A DNA stretch of 64,000 nt from Amycolatopsis marina (GCF_900111885.1 NZ_FOKG01000005.1:186001-250000); one strand, 5' to 3'. Numbered from the stretch's first letter, positions 39,736 to 49,131 are shown. The notes: generated by a model from the letters alone, not told the origin. A program made the numbers and translations.

Positions 39736-40253
39736 AACTCGCTCGACAGGATCATCAGGATGGGGCCGTGACCACCGAGTGGAAGATCGCCGTCGCGGCC
39801 CCGGACTCAGCGGATGCCGTGGCGGTGCTGCGGCGCTACTTCGCCGACATCTCCAGCCGTTACTACCGCAGGCCGGCGACCGACGCCGACGTCGACGCCG
39901 CGATGGCCGAGGAACCGAGCGGAAACCTGGTGCCACCGGAGGGCCTGTTCCTGATCGGCCATCTCGACGGCCTCCCGCGGGGATGCGTCGGGATTCGGGT
40001 GCTCTCGGCGGAGATCACGGAACTGACCAGGATGTTCGTGGACGCCGGCGCACGCGGACACGGCGGCGGGGATGCGCTGCTGGCCGCCGCCGAGGAGGCT
40101 GCCCGTGTCCTGGGGGCACGCACCATGCGACTGGACACCCGCACCGACCTCGTCGAGGCGCGCCGCCTCTACGCCAGGCACGGGTACGTGGAGATCCCGG
40201 CCTACTCGGACGGCCGCTACGCCCAACACTGGTTCGAGAAGCACCTGACCTGA
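39732..40253 (+). CDS. GNAT-family N-acetyltransferase
   Basis: The product is 173 aa from the GTG that overlaps the TetR stop; an in-frame GTG at 39768 would give 161 aa and is equally plausible. The GNAT core is ELTRMFVDAGARGHGGGDALLAAAEEAARVLGARTMRLDTRTDLVEARRLYARHGYVEIP, with the acetyl-CoA loop in GARGHGGG (consensus RGxGxG/A) and the final beta-strand motif YxxxGF/Y. The acceptor is unknown; small relatives modify amines or antibiotics. It converges with the phosphoesterase after 5 bp. Confidence 0.88.
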   Translation: MKLARQDHQDGAVTTEWKIAVAAPDSADAVAVLRRYFADISSRYYRRPATDADVDAAMAEEPSGNLVPPEGLFLIGHLDGLPRGCVGIRVLSAEITELTRMFVDAGARGHGGGDALLAAAEEAARVLGARTMRLDTRTDLVEARRLYARHGYVEIPAYSDGRYAQHWFEKHLT

Positions 40254-40258
40254 GCGAC

Positions 40259-40762
40259 TCAGGTGCGCCGCGGCAACTTGTGGAACTCGACGTCGGCCAG
40301 CGCTCCGTCGGCCACTCGAGCGGTCACGTAGGTGCAGTAGGGCTGCCGCCTGCGATCGGTCGGTGAGCCGGGGTTGAGCAGGCGCATCCCGCCCTCGGTG
40401 ACCGAGTCCCACGGAATATGGCTGTGTCCGAACACCAGCAGGTCGACATCCGGAAAGTCCCGATCACACCGCTGCTCCCTGCCGCGGGCCTGCCCGGTCT
40501 CGTGCACCACCGCGAGCCGGAGCCCGTCCAGTTCCGCACGTGCGACCTCGGGCAACCGCGCCCGCAGGTCCGCACCGTCGTTGTTGCCGTACACCCCGAT
40601 CACCCTTCGTGATCGCGCGAGAAGTTCGTCGAGCAGGGCAACGTCCATCCAATCTCCGGCGTGGACCACCACGTCAACGGCCTCGGCCGCCTGCCAGACC
40701 GGCGCGGGCAGAGCACGCGCCCGGACCGGAAGGTGGGTATCCGCGATGACCAATAAGTCCAT
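40259..40762 (-). CDS. YfcE-type metallophosphoesterase
   Basis: The product is 167 aa from the ATG at 40762 with GAGGTGA upstream. Metal ligands follow the calcineurin-like phosphoesterase pattern: DTH in VIADTHLPV, GD in VVHAGDWMD, GNND in VYGNNDG, H in VVHETGQ and GHSH in VFGHSHIPW. It hydrolyses phosphodiesters or phosphomonoesters; the substrate in vivo is unknown. It is divergent from the VanW gene. Confidence 0.92.
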   Translation of the reverse strand: MDLLVIADTHLPVRARALPAPVWQAAEAVDVVVHAGDWMDVALLDELLARSRRVIGVYGNNDGADLRARLPEVARAELDGLRLAVVHETGQARGREQRCDRDFPDVDLLVFGHSHIPWDSVTEGGMRLLNPGSPTDRRRQPYCTYVTARVADGALADVEFHKLPRRT

Positions 40763-40975
40763 TTCACCTCGTCCCGACCTGCAGTTGAGATCTAATTGGA
40801 ACATTCAACCCAGCGCACGCGCCCCCGGCGACTACCCTGGGTTACAGAACAAAAGGCCTGGTCAGAAGCTGTTGTTGTCCCCCGTAAGGGCGAATCAAAC
40901 CACCGGACCGTGGGACCCGTATCTTGGCATTCGGAGTCTCTGGACTCACCGCCAGAAGACGTGGAGGGTTTTGTC

Positions 40976-42805
40976 TTGCCACAGGATCACCAGTGGCCCG
41001 AGTCGCACGCCGACCAGACGGATGTGCTGCCGGCCCTACCCGGTTCTCACGACGGCCCCACCGATCAGCATCCGCTTCCCAAGCAGCCCGGTGAGCCTGC
41101 GGGTGAATCGTCGAACACCACCAACCGGTGGCGCAAGCCCGCGCTCATCGGCGGCGCCGTCGTCGGCGTGCTCGCGCTGCTCTACGGCATTGATCTGCTG
41201 GTCAGCCAGGGCAGCGTGCCAAGGGGTGTCACGGTCGCGGGGGTGGAAGTCGGCGGAATGAGTCAGTCCGACGCCGAGCAGACGCTGCGCGAGCAGATCG
41301 AGCCACGTCTCGAGCAGCCGGTGCAGATCGCCGCGGGTGATGTGCAGGAGACCGTCGACCCACGATCAGCCGGTCTCGCGATGAACTGGCGCTCCACCCT
41401 GGACCAGGCCGGGGACCAGCCGCTGAACCCGATCACGCGCCTCACGTCCTTCTTCACCTCCACCGAGGTCGGCGTGGTCACCCAGGCCGAGCCGAACCAG
41501 TTGCAGAACGCGATGAACGACCTGCAGAAGAAGGTCGACCGCAAGCCGGTCGAGGGATCGGTGAAGTTCGAGGGCGCGAAGCCCGTCGCGGTGGAGCCCA
41601 AGCAGGGGCAGCAACTCGACGTCGACGCGGCCAAGCAGGTGGTGCTTGCGCAGTGGGCCTCCGGTCAGGCGCTGGAGCTTCCGGTGACGGTGACGCCGGT
41701 GACCATCACCAGTGACGCGGTCCAGGTCGCGATGAAGCAGGTCGCCGAGCCCGCGGTTTCGGCGCCGGTCGTCGTGCACGGCGAGGGCAAGGACGCCACG
41801 CTGGAGCCCGAGGAGATCGCGAAGGGCCTGAGCTTCGAGCCAGGGGACGGCGGCTCCCTCAAGCCCAAGATCGATCAGAAGAAGATCGTCGAGGGGCTAT
41901 CGGAGGAGCTGAAGTCCACCGAGAAGGAAGGCAAGGACGCCACCATCGAGTTCGAGGGCGGCAAGCCGACCGTGCATCCCTCGGTGGAGGGCAACCAGGT
42001 CAAGTGGGACAAGACCCTGGCGCCCCTGCTCGAGGTGCTCAAGCGCGAGGACAAGCGCGAACTCACGGCCGAGTACGAGAAGAAGCCCGCCGAAGTGACC
42101 ACCGAGGAAGCGGAGAAGCTGGGGATCAACGAGGTCATCGGCGAGTTCACCACCGGTGGTTTCGCCCCGGACTCCGGTGTGAACATCCGGGTGGTGGCCG
42201 AGGAGGTCAACGGCGCGATCGTGAAGCCGGGCGAGACCTTCAGCCTGAACGGGCACACCGGGCCGCGCGGCACGGCACAGGGCTATGTGCCCGCCGGCAT
42301 CATCGAGAACGGCGCGCCGGGCAAGGCGGTCGGTGGCGGCATCTCGCAGTTCGCCACCACGCTGTACAACGCGTCGTACTTCGCCGGGATGAAGGACGCC
42401 GGGCACAAGGAGCACAGCTACTACATCAGCCGCTACCCAGCCGCCCGTGAGGCAACGGTCTTCCAGAGCACCGAAGGCGCCAGCATCATCGACCTGAAGT
42501 TCACCAACGACGCCGAGACCGGCGTGGCGATCCAGACGATCTGGTCGCCGTCGTCGATCACGGTGCGGTTGTGGGGCACGAAGCGGTACGAGGTGGAATC
42601 GATTCCCGGCGGGAAGTCCAACTTCGTCGATCCGCCGACCGAGCCCGGTCCGGACGAGAACTGCAAGCCGAGCAACGGCGCACCCGGGTTCACCACCTCC
42701 GACACGCGAGTCCTCAAGGACGCGTCGTCGGGAGCCGTCGTGCGCAAGGAACCGCGAACAGTGAAGTACAACCCGCAGCCGAAGATCACCTGCGACTCGG
42801 ACTAG
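40976..42805 (+). CDS. VanW-domain membrane-anchored cell-wall protein
   Basis: The product is 609 aa from a TTG with GGAGGG upstream (spacing 7); the open frame runs back to 40796 but that part lacks a site. A cytoplasmic tail is followed by a single TM helix at about 55-77. Then come two PF12229-like peptidoglycan-binding repeats (~residues 90-380, e.g. ATLEPEEIAKGLSFEPGDGG, ATIEFEGGKPTVHPSVEG) and a VanW domain at ~390-540 (FSLNGHTGPRGTAQGYVPAGII, VGGGISQFATTLYNASYFAG). It probably acts outside the membrane on peptidoglycan. The C-terminal region has two cysteines that may form a disulfide. Confidence 0.88.
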   Translation: MPQDHQWPESHADQTDVLPALPGSHDGPTDQHPLPKQPGEPAGESSNTTNRWRKPALIGGAVVGVLALLYGIDLLVSQGSVPRGVTVAGVEVGGMSQSDAEQTLREQIEPRLEQPVQIAAGDVQETVDPRSAGLAMNWRSTLDQAGDQPLNPITRLTSFFTSTEVGVVTQAEPNQLQNAMNDLQKKVDRKPVEGSVKFEGAKPVAVEPKQGQQLDVDAAKQVVLAQWASGQALELPVTVTPVTITSDAVQVAMKQVAEPAVSAPVVVHGEGKDATLEPEEIAKGLSFEPGDGGSLKPKIDQKKIVEGLSEELKSTEKEGKDATIEFEGGKPTVHPSVEGNQVKWDKTLAPLLEVLKREDKRELTAEYEKKPAEVTTEEAEKLGINEVIGEFTTGGFAPDSGVNIRVVAEEVNGAIVKPGETFSLNGHTGPRGTAQGYVPAGIIENGAPGKAVGGGISQFATTLYNASYFAGMKDAGHKEHSYYISRYPAAREATVFQSTEGASIIDLKFTNDAETGVAIQTIWSPSSITVRLWGTKRYEVESIPGGKSNFVDPPTEPGPDENCKPSNGAPGFTTSDTRVLKDASSGAVVRKEPRTVKYNPQPKITCDSD

Positions 42806-42815
42806 CAGGCTCCCA

Positions 42816-42853
42816 ATGGTGGCGGTCACCGCAAAAGCGGTGGCCGCCACCAT
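42816..42853 (+). terminator. Terminator hairpin after VanW gene
   Basis: A 17-bp stem with one G/T-type imperfection, arms beginning ATGGTGGCGG and ending CCGCCACCAT, encloses an AAAA loop 10 bp after the stop. There is no T-tract. Confidence 0.75.
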
Positions 42854-42903
42854 CGCTTCCTGGCAAGCTGCTGGAAGACACTCACCGGACCTCGGAGGTT
42901 CGC

Positions 42904-43092
42904 ATGACAGATTCAACCCCCACACAGGACGCCGGTGCGAACGACGACGTCAAGCAGAAGTTCCGCGAAGCGCTCGAGCGCAAGCAGGCACACGCGAAAG
43001 CGGGCGCGGCACACGAGAACCTCGGCTCCAAGGTCACCCAGGCCCACGGTCCCGCCGCCAGCAAGCGCAACTTCCGCCGCAAGAGCGGCTGA
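42904..43092 (+). CDS. DUF5302 small protein
   Basis: The product is 62 aa starting MTDSTPTQDAGANDDVK, with GGAGG shortly upstream. KFREALERKQAHA followed by a Lys/Arg-rich disordered tail (SKRNFRRKSG) is the DUF5302 pattern of actinobacteria. It is basic and hydrophilic; a nucleic-acid or ribosome-associated role is possible but unproven. Confidence 0.8.
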   Translation: MTDSTPTQDAGANDDVKQKFREALERKQAHAKAGAAHENLGSKVTQAHGPAASKRNFRRKSG

Positions 43093-43106
43093 GGCCACAG
43101 CGCATT

Positions 43107-43161
43107 GTTCCCCAATGTGGCGTTGGGGACGTCAGACGTCCCCAACGCCACATTGGGGAAC
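43107..43161. repeat. Dispersed palindromic repeat, family B (perfect)
   Basis: Two perfect 27-bp inverted arms flank a single A at 43134. Each arm contains CCCCAATGTGGCGTTGGGG, the word shared with the repeat at 8372-8426. It lies between convergent genes (stops at 43092 and 43178) and could be a bidirectional terminator. Confidence 0.9.
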
Positions 43162-43177
43162 TCCTCGCGACCGAGGG

Positions 43178-44251
43178 TCAGGTCGTGAGGATGGAGCGCA
43201 GCCGGGGGACCTCCGACATACGGCGCTCGGCGAGGCGGTCGGCGGCGGTCACCGGCGGCACTCCCTCCTTCGCGGCCAGCGCGAACACCGACCTCGTGGT
43301 GTCGTAGAGCCCGGTCACCTTGCGCTTCGCGCGCTCGAAGTCGAAGCCGTGCAGCTCGTCGCTGACCTGGACCACTCCGCCGGAGTTCACCAGGTAGTCC
43401 GGCGCGAACAGGATCTTGCGGTCGTCCAGCCGCTTCTCGATGCCGGGATGGGCCAACTGGTTGTTCGCCGCGCCGCAGACCACCTTGGCCCGCAGCACGT
43501 CGACGGTCTGGTCGTCGAGCGCTCCGCCCAGCGCGCAGGGCGCGTAGATGTCGAGATCGGCGCGGACCAGCTCGTCGTTGCTGCCGAGCACGTCCACTCC
43601 GGGATACACGGCACGTGTGCGGTCGATGGCGTGCTCGGCGACGTCGGTGACGACGACCTGCGCTCCGGCTTCCACCAGATGCCCGACCAGGATGTGTCCC
43701 ACCTTGCCGACACCGGACACGCCGACCCGTCTACCGGTCAGCTCGGGGCTACCCCAGGTGTGCGCCGCGGAGGCTCGCATGCCCTGGAATACGCCGTACG
43801 CGGTGAGCACCGACGAGTCGCCTGCTCCCCCCAGATCGGTCGAGCGGCCCGTGACGAAGCTGGACTCCTTGGCCACGACGTCCATGTCCCTGACGAACGT
43901 GCCGACATCGCAGGCGGTGATGTAGCGCCCGCCGAGCGACTGCACGAACCGCCCGTACGCGCGCAGCAGCGCCTCGGACTTGTCGGTGTTCGGATCGCCG
44001 ATGATGACGGCCTTGCCGCCACCGAGATCGAGCCCGGCAAGCGCGTTCTTGTACGCCATACCCTTGGACAGGGCCAGCACGTCCTCGAGCGCGTCGCTCT
44101 CGGACTCGTAGGGATAGAAGCGGGTGCCGCCGAGCGCGGGCCCGAGTGCGGTGGAGTACACCGCGATGATCGCCTTCAGCCCACTGTGGGCGTCCTGGCA
44201 GAACACAACCTGCTCATGGCCGCTGTCGCGGCCGAATACACCTTCGGTCAC
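43178..44251 (-). CDS. vdh: Branched-chain amino acid (valine/leucine) dehydrogenase
   Basis: The product is 357 aa from the GTG at 44251 with AAGGAG upstream. Catalytic lysines are K68 (MAYKNALAG) and K80 (LGGGKAVI), in the same numbering as leucine dehydrogenase. The Rossmann motif [20 protein letters not shown] binds NAD. It deaminates valine, leucine or isoleucine to the keto acid, supplying precursors for branched fatty acids. Actinomycete members are called Vdh. The LysR gene at 44678 is divergent with a possible small ORF between. Confidence 0.9.
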   Translation of the reverse strand: MTEGVFGRDSGHEQVVFCQDAHSGLKAIIAVYSTALGPALGGTRFYPYESESDALEDVLALSKGMAYKNALAGLDLGGGKAVIIGDPNTDKSEALLRAYGRFVQSLGGRYITACDVGTFVRDMDVVAKESSFVTGRSTDLGGAGDSSVLTAYGVFQGMRASAAHTWGSPELTGRRVGVSGVGKVGHILVGHLVEAGAQVVVTDVAEHAIDRTRAVYPGVDVLGSNDELVRADLDIYAPCALGGALDDQTVDVLRAKVVCGAANNQLAHPGIEKRLDDRKILFAPDYLVNSGGVVQVSDELHGFDFERAKRKVTGLYDTTRSVFALAAKEGVPPVTAADRLAERRMSEVPRLRSILTT

Positions 44252-44388
44252 GGTTGGTGACTCCTTTGTCAGCCCCGGCTCGCGGCTTGTGACGCGCGGC
44301 CGGTCGGTGGTTGTCCGTACGGGGGCACGAGGAAGGTCATTCCCCGTGCGATCCCGCACAGAACCTATGCTGACAGAAGTGTCCGGCG

Positions 44389-44604
44389 CTACGGGGTCGG
44401 CAGGCGGAGCACGCTCCACCGGTCACGATTCCCTGCCCGGTCGGCAGGCCGCAGGCGACACTCGAAGGCCGCGACCTCGCCGAAACCAGTGGAGTCGCCG
44501 TAGCGGGGCTCGAGCTCCGGGTACCGGAACTCGTCGCGCCGCCGTGCACTGTCGGCCGTACCGGTGATCCGCGTACCCACTCTGCGCCCTCCTCCGAGCA
44601 GCAC
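44389..44604 (-). CDS. Possible small protein upstream of vdh
   Basis: The frame starts GTG at 44604 after AGGGG and gives 71 residues ([19 protein letters not shown], then [17 protein letters not shown]). About 80% of codons end in G or C, as expected for a gene here and higher than a random frame. No family is recognised, and the region could also be just the vdh/LysR promoter area. Confidence 0.4.
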   Translation of the reverse strand: MLLGGGRRVGTRITGTADSARRRDEFRYPELEPRYGDSTGFGEVAAFECRLRPADRAGNRDRWSVLRLPTP

Positions 44605-44677
44605 TGTCCGCCCCTGGTCAAACGATGCGGCATGCGCCCCATTCGCGGTCATCGCAAGTGGCCATAGGATGAACGCT

Positions 44678-45658
44678 ATGGAACTGGAGATTCGGCATCT
44701 CAAGGTTCTGACGACCATCGCAGAGCAGGGGAGCATCACCAGAGCCGCACCGATTCTGGGCGTGTCCCAGCCCTCACTCACCGCTCAGCTACGCCGGATC
44801 GAGCAAGCCATGGGGTCACCGCTGTTCGAACGCTCGCGCGGCGGCGTCCAGCCGACGGCCTTCGGCCGCACGGTGCTGGCCAAGGCTCGGGCCGTGCTCA
44901 CCGAGATGGCCGATCTCCGTATCCAGCAGCCACCGGGCACCGACTCCGACCAACCGACGGAACTGCGCCTCGGCAGCCTCCCCGGCCCGCTGCTGCCCGC
45001 GGTACTCCCCCGGATCGTCGAGTTGTACGACCGGAGCAGAAGTCCGTTGCGACCACAGGTGGAGATCCACGCGCATACCGACGCCTCGATGGCGGCGCTG
45101 CTCGCGCTGGTGCACGCCGGCAGGCTCGATGTCGCCGTGATCGCTCAGACCATCGGCTTCGAGACCACGGTGCCCGACAGCGTGCGGACAGCGGTCATCG
45201 TCCCGGTGGAGCCCGTGTTCGTCGCGTTCGCGGAGGATCACCCACTCTCGGCGAAAGAGACGGTGGAGCTCGCCGAACTCGCGGATGAGCGCTGGCTGGT
45301 CGACCCACAGGAGGACCTCGGCGGCGCCGCCTACCTGCGTGCCGCGTGCCGCAGGGCGGGGTTCGAGCCGGTGATCGCGCACGAGGTGAGTGACGTCAGC
45401 ACCGCCCGCGGCTTTCTGACCAGCGGTCAGTGCATCAGCCTCGCGCAGGCGACCTCGCAGGAAGGGCGCGGAATCGTCGTCCGCCCACTGGCGGGCGATC
45501 CGCTCGCACTACGCATCGACCTCGCCTGGACCGACCCCTGCCCGGTCGATCCCGCGCTCATCCGCCGCGCCGCCGCCGACGCGTATCCCAAGATGGTCGA
45601 CCGGAATCCGAGCTTCGAGCGATGGTGGGCGGAGCACGCCGCGGACACGAGGCTTTGA
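44678..45658 (+). CDS. LysR-family transcriptional regulator
   Basis: The product is 326 aa from the ATG at 44678; an earlier in-frame ATG lies at 44669. The N-terminal winged HTH is MELEIRHLKVLTTIAEQGSITRAAPILGVSQPSLTAQLRRIEQAMGSPLFER, and the rest is a periplasmic-binding-like effector domain with two lobes. The effector is unknown. It is divergent from the small ORF and vdh, so amino-acid catabolism could be a target; this is inferred from position only. Confidence 0.92.
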   Translation: MELEIRHLKVLTTIAEQGSITRAAPILGVSQPSLTAQLRRIEQAMGSPLFERSRGGVQPTAFGRTVLAKARAVLTEMADLRIQQPPGTDSDQPTELRLGSLPGPLLPAVLPRIVELYDRSRSPLRPQVEIHAHTDASMAALLALVHAGRLDVAVIAQTIGFETTVPDSVRTAVIVPVEPVFVAFAEDHPLSAKETVELAELADERWLVDPQEDLGGAAYLRAACRRAGFEPVIAHEVSDVSTARGFLTSGQCISLAQATSQEGRGIVVRPLAGDPLALRIDLAWTDPCPVDPALIRRAAADAYPKMVDRNPSFERWWAEHAADTRL

Positions 45659-45837
45659 GCGCGCGCTGTGCATATCGAGCCCGCGATACACCCTCTCCGC
45701 CTGGAGGGGTAGCGCCGATGTTATGGCGGATTGGGATGACCATCACACCGTCGTATGCGGCAAGGTCTGGACCTACAGAGTGAACTCCACTCCGGCTGGC
45801 ACCAACGGCCGGGGCCCCTGCACAAGGAAACACGAGT

Positions 45838-46116
45838 ATGTCCACACCAGTGACAACGGTTCCTGGCCGCGCGCCGACCGGACGGAGCTTGGCGATCCTT
45901 CGCGCCGTCGCGGCCGGCCGCGCACAACTGACCCTCGGTCGTGAGCCCGACCTGCTGGTGGACGGCATCGCCTGTTGTGACCAGTTCGCGGCACACATGC
46001 TCGTTCAGGACGGCCTGATAGCCGCCACCGACACCCACGGCTCGACGAAGCTCGCTCCGGCGACGCTGACGCGGGCCGGAACAGCCCTCCTGGCCTCCGC
46101 GCATCCTGCGGCGTGA
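45838..46116 (+). CDS. Small hypothetical protein, 92 aa
   Basis: It starts MSTPVTTVPGRAPTGRSLAILRAVAAGRAQLT with AAGGAA upstream. The fold appears winged-helix-like (LRAVAAGRAQLTLGREPDLLVDGIACCDQFAAHMLVQDGLIAATD), with a CC pair. Related small proteins are common in Pseudonocardiaceae and are of unknown role. It is followed by a strong bidirectional hairpin. Confidence 0.65.
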   Translation: MSTPVTTVPGRAPTGRSLAILRAVAAGRAQLTLGREPDLLVDGIACCDQFAAHMLVQDGLIAATDTHGSTKLAPATLTRAGTALLASAHPAA

Positions 46117-46142
46117 CGCCTGGCGTGAGGAGGGCGCCCGCT

Positions 46143-46175
46143 CCGATGCGGCCGGTTCGTAACCGGCCGCATCGG
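46143..46175. terminator. Bidirectional terminator before kynU
   Basis: The 15-bp arms CCGATGCGGCCGGTT and its complement flank a CGT loop. Outer CCGCT/AGCGG complements extend the stem around a small bulge. It lies between convergent genes ending at 46116 and 46192. Confidence 0.85.
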
Positions 46176-46191
46176 GGCGGAGCGGGTTCCT

Positions 46192-47412
46192 TCAGCTCCT
46201 GATGACCTCACCGAGCGCGTCCATCGCGGACTCCAGCTGCCGGTCGGAGAGGTAAGGAGCGGGGCCCAGCCGCAGGTACTCACCCCTGCTGTCGGTGCGC
46301 ACTCCCCGCTCGGCCAGTGCGCGGCGTACCCCCGCCGCGTCCCGGCAGCGCAGCGCGAGGAATCCGCCGATCCCGGCAGGCGGAGTCTCCCTGTCCCTGA
46401 CGATCTCCCGCTCCGGCAGGTCCAGCGAGTCGAAGCGATCGGCGAGCAGCCCGACCTGGTGCCAGGAGATCTCCCGCAGCAGCGGGGAGTCCAGCCCGTG
46501 CTCGGCGAAGAACCGGAACACCCGCGCCGCGCGGTAGTGGCTGGTCGGGTCGTACGTCGCCCCGGCAAAACGCTCGGCGCCCGGCGCGTACCCCACCCTT
46601 CCGGTGGCCCGCTCCCGGTCGAGGTCGCCGAACTCGGCGAACCATCCGGTGACGACCGGGCGGAACCGGTCCGCGTGCGAAGGCAGCCGCAGGACGCAGT
46701 TGCCCTCACCGAGCTGCAGGTACTTGTAGCCGCCGCCGAGCACCCATGCCGTGTCGAGCCCCAGGTCGTGAACGGGCGTCGGCACCACACCCAGCGCGTG
46801 ATACGCGTCGACGACCAGCTCCACGTCGTTGCGTACGCAGGCGGCGGCCAGTGCGCCGAGGTCCGGAACGATCCTGGCGCTTTCGAACAGCACCCGCGAC
46901 ACCAGCACCGCGGCCGTGCCCGGCGTCGCTTCGGCGGCCAGCCGCTCGGCCAGCGTGCGCACCGGAGCCGAGGGAACGCGCACGATCTCCAGCCCGGCCT
47001 CTCCGAGGCGGGTCAGTTGGCGGCGCACGGTGTGGAACTCGCCGTCGGTCGTCACGAGCCTCGGCCGTTTGCGCAGGTCGAGCGCGGACAGCAGCCGGAT
47101 CAGCAGCTCGTGGGTGTTGGCTCCCAGCGCGAGCACGCCGCCCGGGTCACCGAGCAGTCTCCGGTAACCGTCGCGCACTTCTTCGGCCTTCGCGAAAGCC
47201 CGCTCCCACTTGCCGTCCACCTCCTGCGCGGCGTCGTCGAAGGCCTCCAGCAGCGCCTCCCTCGCCGCGTCCGGCCAGGCCTGGTGGGAATGTCCGGTGA
47301 GCGAGAGCCGGTCCGCGACGCGGAACCGGGAGTAGTGCCGGGCGAGCGCGTTGGGCGAACGGCGGACGTCGGCCAGCGTGATCGGCGAAGTCGGCGAGGT
47401 CGGCGAAGTCAC
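46192..47412 (-). CDS. kynU: Kynureninase
   Basis: The product is 406 aa from the GTG overlapping the dioxygenase stop. It is a class-V aminotransferase-fold PLP enzyme. LTGHSHQAWPD, VVDAYHALGVVPTPV and AWVLGGGYKYLQLGEGNC (PLP lysine) match the kynureninase family. It cleaves kynurenine to anthranilate and alanine. It is translationally coupled to tryptophan 2,3-dioxygenase, so the pathway is catabolic. No formamidase lies between them. Confidence 0.87.
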   Translation of the reverse strand: MTSPTSPTSPITLADVRRSPNALARHYSRFRVADRLSLTGHSHQAWPDAAREALLEAFDDAAQEVDGKWERAFAKAEEVRDGYRRLLGDPGGVLALGANTHELLIRLLSALDLRKRPRLVTTDGEFHTVRRQLTRLGEAGLEIVRVPSAPVRTLAERLAAEATPGTAAVLVSRVLFESARIVPDLGALAAACVRNDVELVVDAYHALGVVPTPVHDLGLDTAWVLGGGYKYLQLGEGNCVLRLPSHADRFRPVVTGWFAEFGDLDRERATGRVGYAPGAERFAGATYDPTSHYRAARVFRFFAEHGLDSPLLREISWHQVGLLADRFDSLDLPEREIVRDRETPPAGIGGFLALRCRDAAGVRRALAERGVRTDSRGEYLRLGPAPYLSDRQLESAMDALGEVIRS

Positions 47413-48191
47413 AGCCTGCTCCGCACGGCCCACAGGTCGGCGAACATCGGTGTGAACAGGGTGGTCCGCAGGTACGCCGCACCCGAGGAACCGCCGGTGC
47501 CGGACCGGTCACCGATGGTGCGTTCGACCATCTTCACGTGCCGGTAACGCCACTCCTGCATGCCCTCGTCGAGATCCACCAGGTGCTCACACACCGAAGC
47601 CGGACCCGCGTCGTCGGCGTAGACCCTCAGCAATATCTCCTGCACCTCGGCGGAGGGCTCGTACGGCGTGGCGACATCCCGGCCCTCCGGCACCGGGTAA
47701 CCGTGCACGCCGAGGTAGGCGAGGAACGAGTCGAACACCGAAGGGCGGGACATCGCCGCCGCGATCCGGTCGCGCGCCGCACTGCCCTCGGCGTAGTGCC
47801 CGAGCACGCGCTCGTCCCGCCTGCCGAGCACCACCTCCAGTTCCCGGAACTGCGCGGACTGGAACCCGCTCGCCGCGTCGAGCCGCTCACGGAAACCGGT
47901 GAACTGGCTCGGCGTCATCGTCTCGAGGACATCGATCTGCGCGACCGCGACCTTGAGCACCGTCAGCACTCTGCGCAGTGTGCGCAACGTGTGGGCGGTG
48001 TCGCCCTCGGCGAGCCGCGCCTGCGCATAGGTCAGCTCGTGCAGCAACTGTTTGAACCAGAGTTCGTAGACCTGGTGGATGACGATGAAGAGCAGCTCGT
48101 CGTGTTCGTCGGAGCGCGGGCGCTGCGCGCCGAGCACCTCGTCCAGCGCGAGGTAGGAGGTGTATGTGAGTGCGGGATTCGGTTCGGTCAT
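47409..48191 (-). CDS. kynA: Tryptophan 2,3-dioxygenase
   Basis: The product is 260 aa. LTYTSYLALDEVLGAQRPRSDEHDELLFIVIHQVYELWFKQLLHELT is the heme-dioxygenase N-terminal signature (the His of DEHDELLF and the YELWFKQ element). RFRERLDAASGFQSAQFRELEVVLG follows, and WRYRHVKMVERTIGDRSGTGGSSG contains the heme-ligand His and the GTGGSSG loop that closes over tryptophan. It opens the indole ring to N-formylkynurenine. It overlaps both neighbours by 4 nt. Confidence 0.94.
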   Translation of the reverse strand: MTEPNPALTYTSYLALDEVLGAQRPRSDEHDELLFIVIHQVYELWFKQLLHELTYAQARLAEGDTAHTLRTLRRVLTVLKVAVAQIDVLETMTPSQFTGFRERLDAASGFQSAQFRELEVVLGRRDERVLGHYAEGSAARDRIAAAMSRPSVFDSFLAYLGVHGYPVPEGRDVATPYEPSAEVQEILLRVYADDAGPASVCEHLVDLDEGMQEWRYRHVKMVERTIGDRSGTGGSSGAAYLRTTLFTPMFADLWAVRSRL

Positions 48192-49006
48192 GGCTTGGTC
48201 ACCTCGTCGAAGTGGCGCTGGGCCGGTTCGGCCAGCGCCGCGTAGAGATCATCGAACAGTCGTACCGCTTCGGCGCGGCTCGTTGGCGGTGCCACGAGAG
48301 CGCCGGGCAGCTCGGGGTCGAACATGGGGAACTGCCGGAACGCGTGCGTGAGCGTGGTCCTGACGCCGAACGCGGCGGGGTCGTCGAGCGGCAGGCCATC
48401 CCGCCCGGTCCCGAGTCCGCGGAACCTCTGGACGAACTCCGTGTAGCGCCTGCCGAGTTCCTCCAGGTCCCAGGCGCGGCGGATCAGCGTGGCCGGGTCG
48501 AGCGCTGCGGCGAGACCGCCCCTGAGCAGCGCCGCGTGCCGCTCGATGCCGAGTTCACCGAGCAGGGCCACGACATCGGCTTCCCGGTCGTGCGGTGTGA
48601 GCCAGATACCGTCGCCGAGAGTCCCGAAACCGAGGAACCGCAGGCGCCGGACCAGCCGCTCACGTTCGGGCCGCCGGTCCTCGGGCACGTTGTGCCACAG
48701 CAGGGTCCACTCGCCTGGCTCGGTGCGCTGCCTGCCCAGGGCGAATATCCGCCGGTCACCGTCCTCGAGCAGCGATGTGGCGCGGTCGGTGAGGGTGTAA
48801 TGCACCCTGCGCCCGTCCTTGCGCCGGTGCAGCAGCTCGCGGTGCACGAGACGGGCCAGCGCGATTCTGGCCGCCCCCTCCGAGAAGCCGAGCTCACCAA
48901 GCAGGGTGACCAGACCGCCTGCCCACACGGACCGCTCCGCCCTCGGCCGGAGGTAACTGCCGAGCATCGTCACGACCAGTTCCTGCGGTGCGCGGGCGTC
49001 GGTCAT
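48188..49006 (-). CDS. PaaX-family transcriptional regulator
   Basis: The product is 272 aa. It has an N-terminal winged helix (LVTMLGSYLRPRAERSVWAGGLVTLLGELGFSEGAARIALARLVHRELLHRRKDGRRVHYTLTDRA) and the PaaX central and C-terminal domains. PaaX repressors usually respond to an aromatic acyl-CoA. It is the first gene of the kynurenine operon and sits divergent to the creatininase/ligase genes, so anthraniloyl-CoA is an attractive, unproven effector. Confidence 0.9.
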   Translation of the reverse strand: MTDARAPQELVVTMLGSYLRPRAERSVWAGGLVTLLGELGFSEGAARIALARLVHRELLHRRKDGRRVHYTLTDRATSLLEDGDRRIFALGRQRTEPGEWTLLWHNVPEDRRPERERLVRRLRFLGFGTLGDGIWLTPHDREADVVALLGELGIERHAALLRGGLAAALDPATLIRRAWDLEELGRRYTEFVQRFRGLGTGRDGLPLDDPAAFGVRTTLTHAFRQFPMFDPELPGALVAPPTSRAEAVRLFDDLYAALAEPAQRHFDEVTKP

Positions 49007-49107
49007 ACCTGCCGGCCCGGATTCTCGCGGAAGTCCCGACCTTCGGCCGGAGCGCGTTCACCCATTCAACTCCCATCATCACGAGGAGAACAGCTCGTTT
49101 GACTGTA

Positions 49108-49131
49108 TACACCCATCCTCGCCCGGGTGTA
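49108..49131. promoter_or_regulatory. Candidate operator between paaX-type gene and creatininase gene
   Basis: TACACCC (49108-49114) and GGGTGTA (49125-49131) are a perfect 7-bp inverted repeat with a 10-nt spacer in the divergent promoter region. It is a plausible PaaX-type regulator site. Confidence 0.45.
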
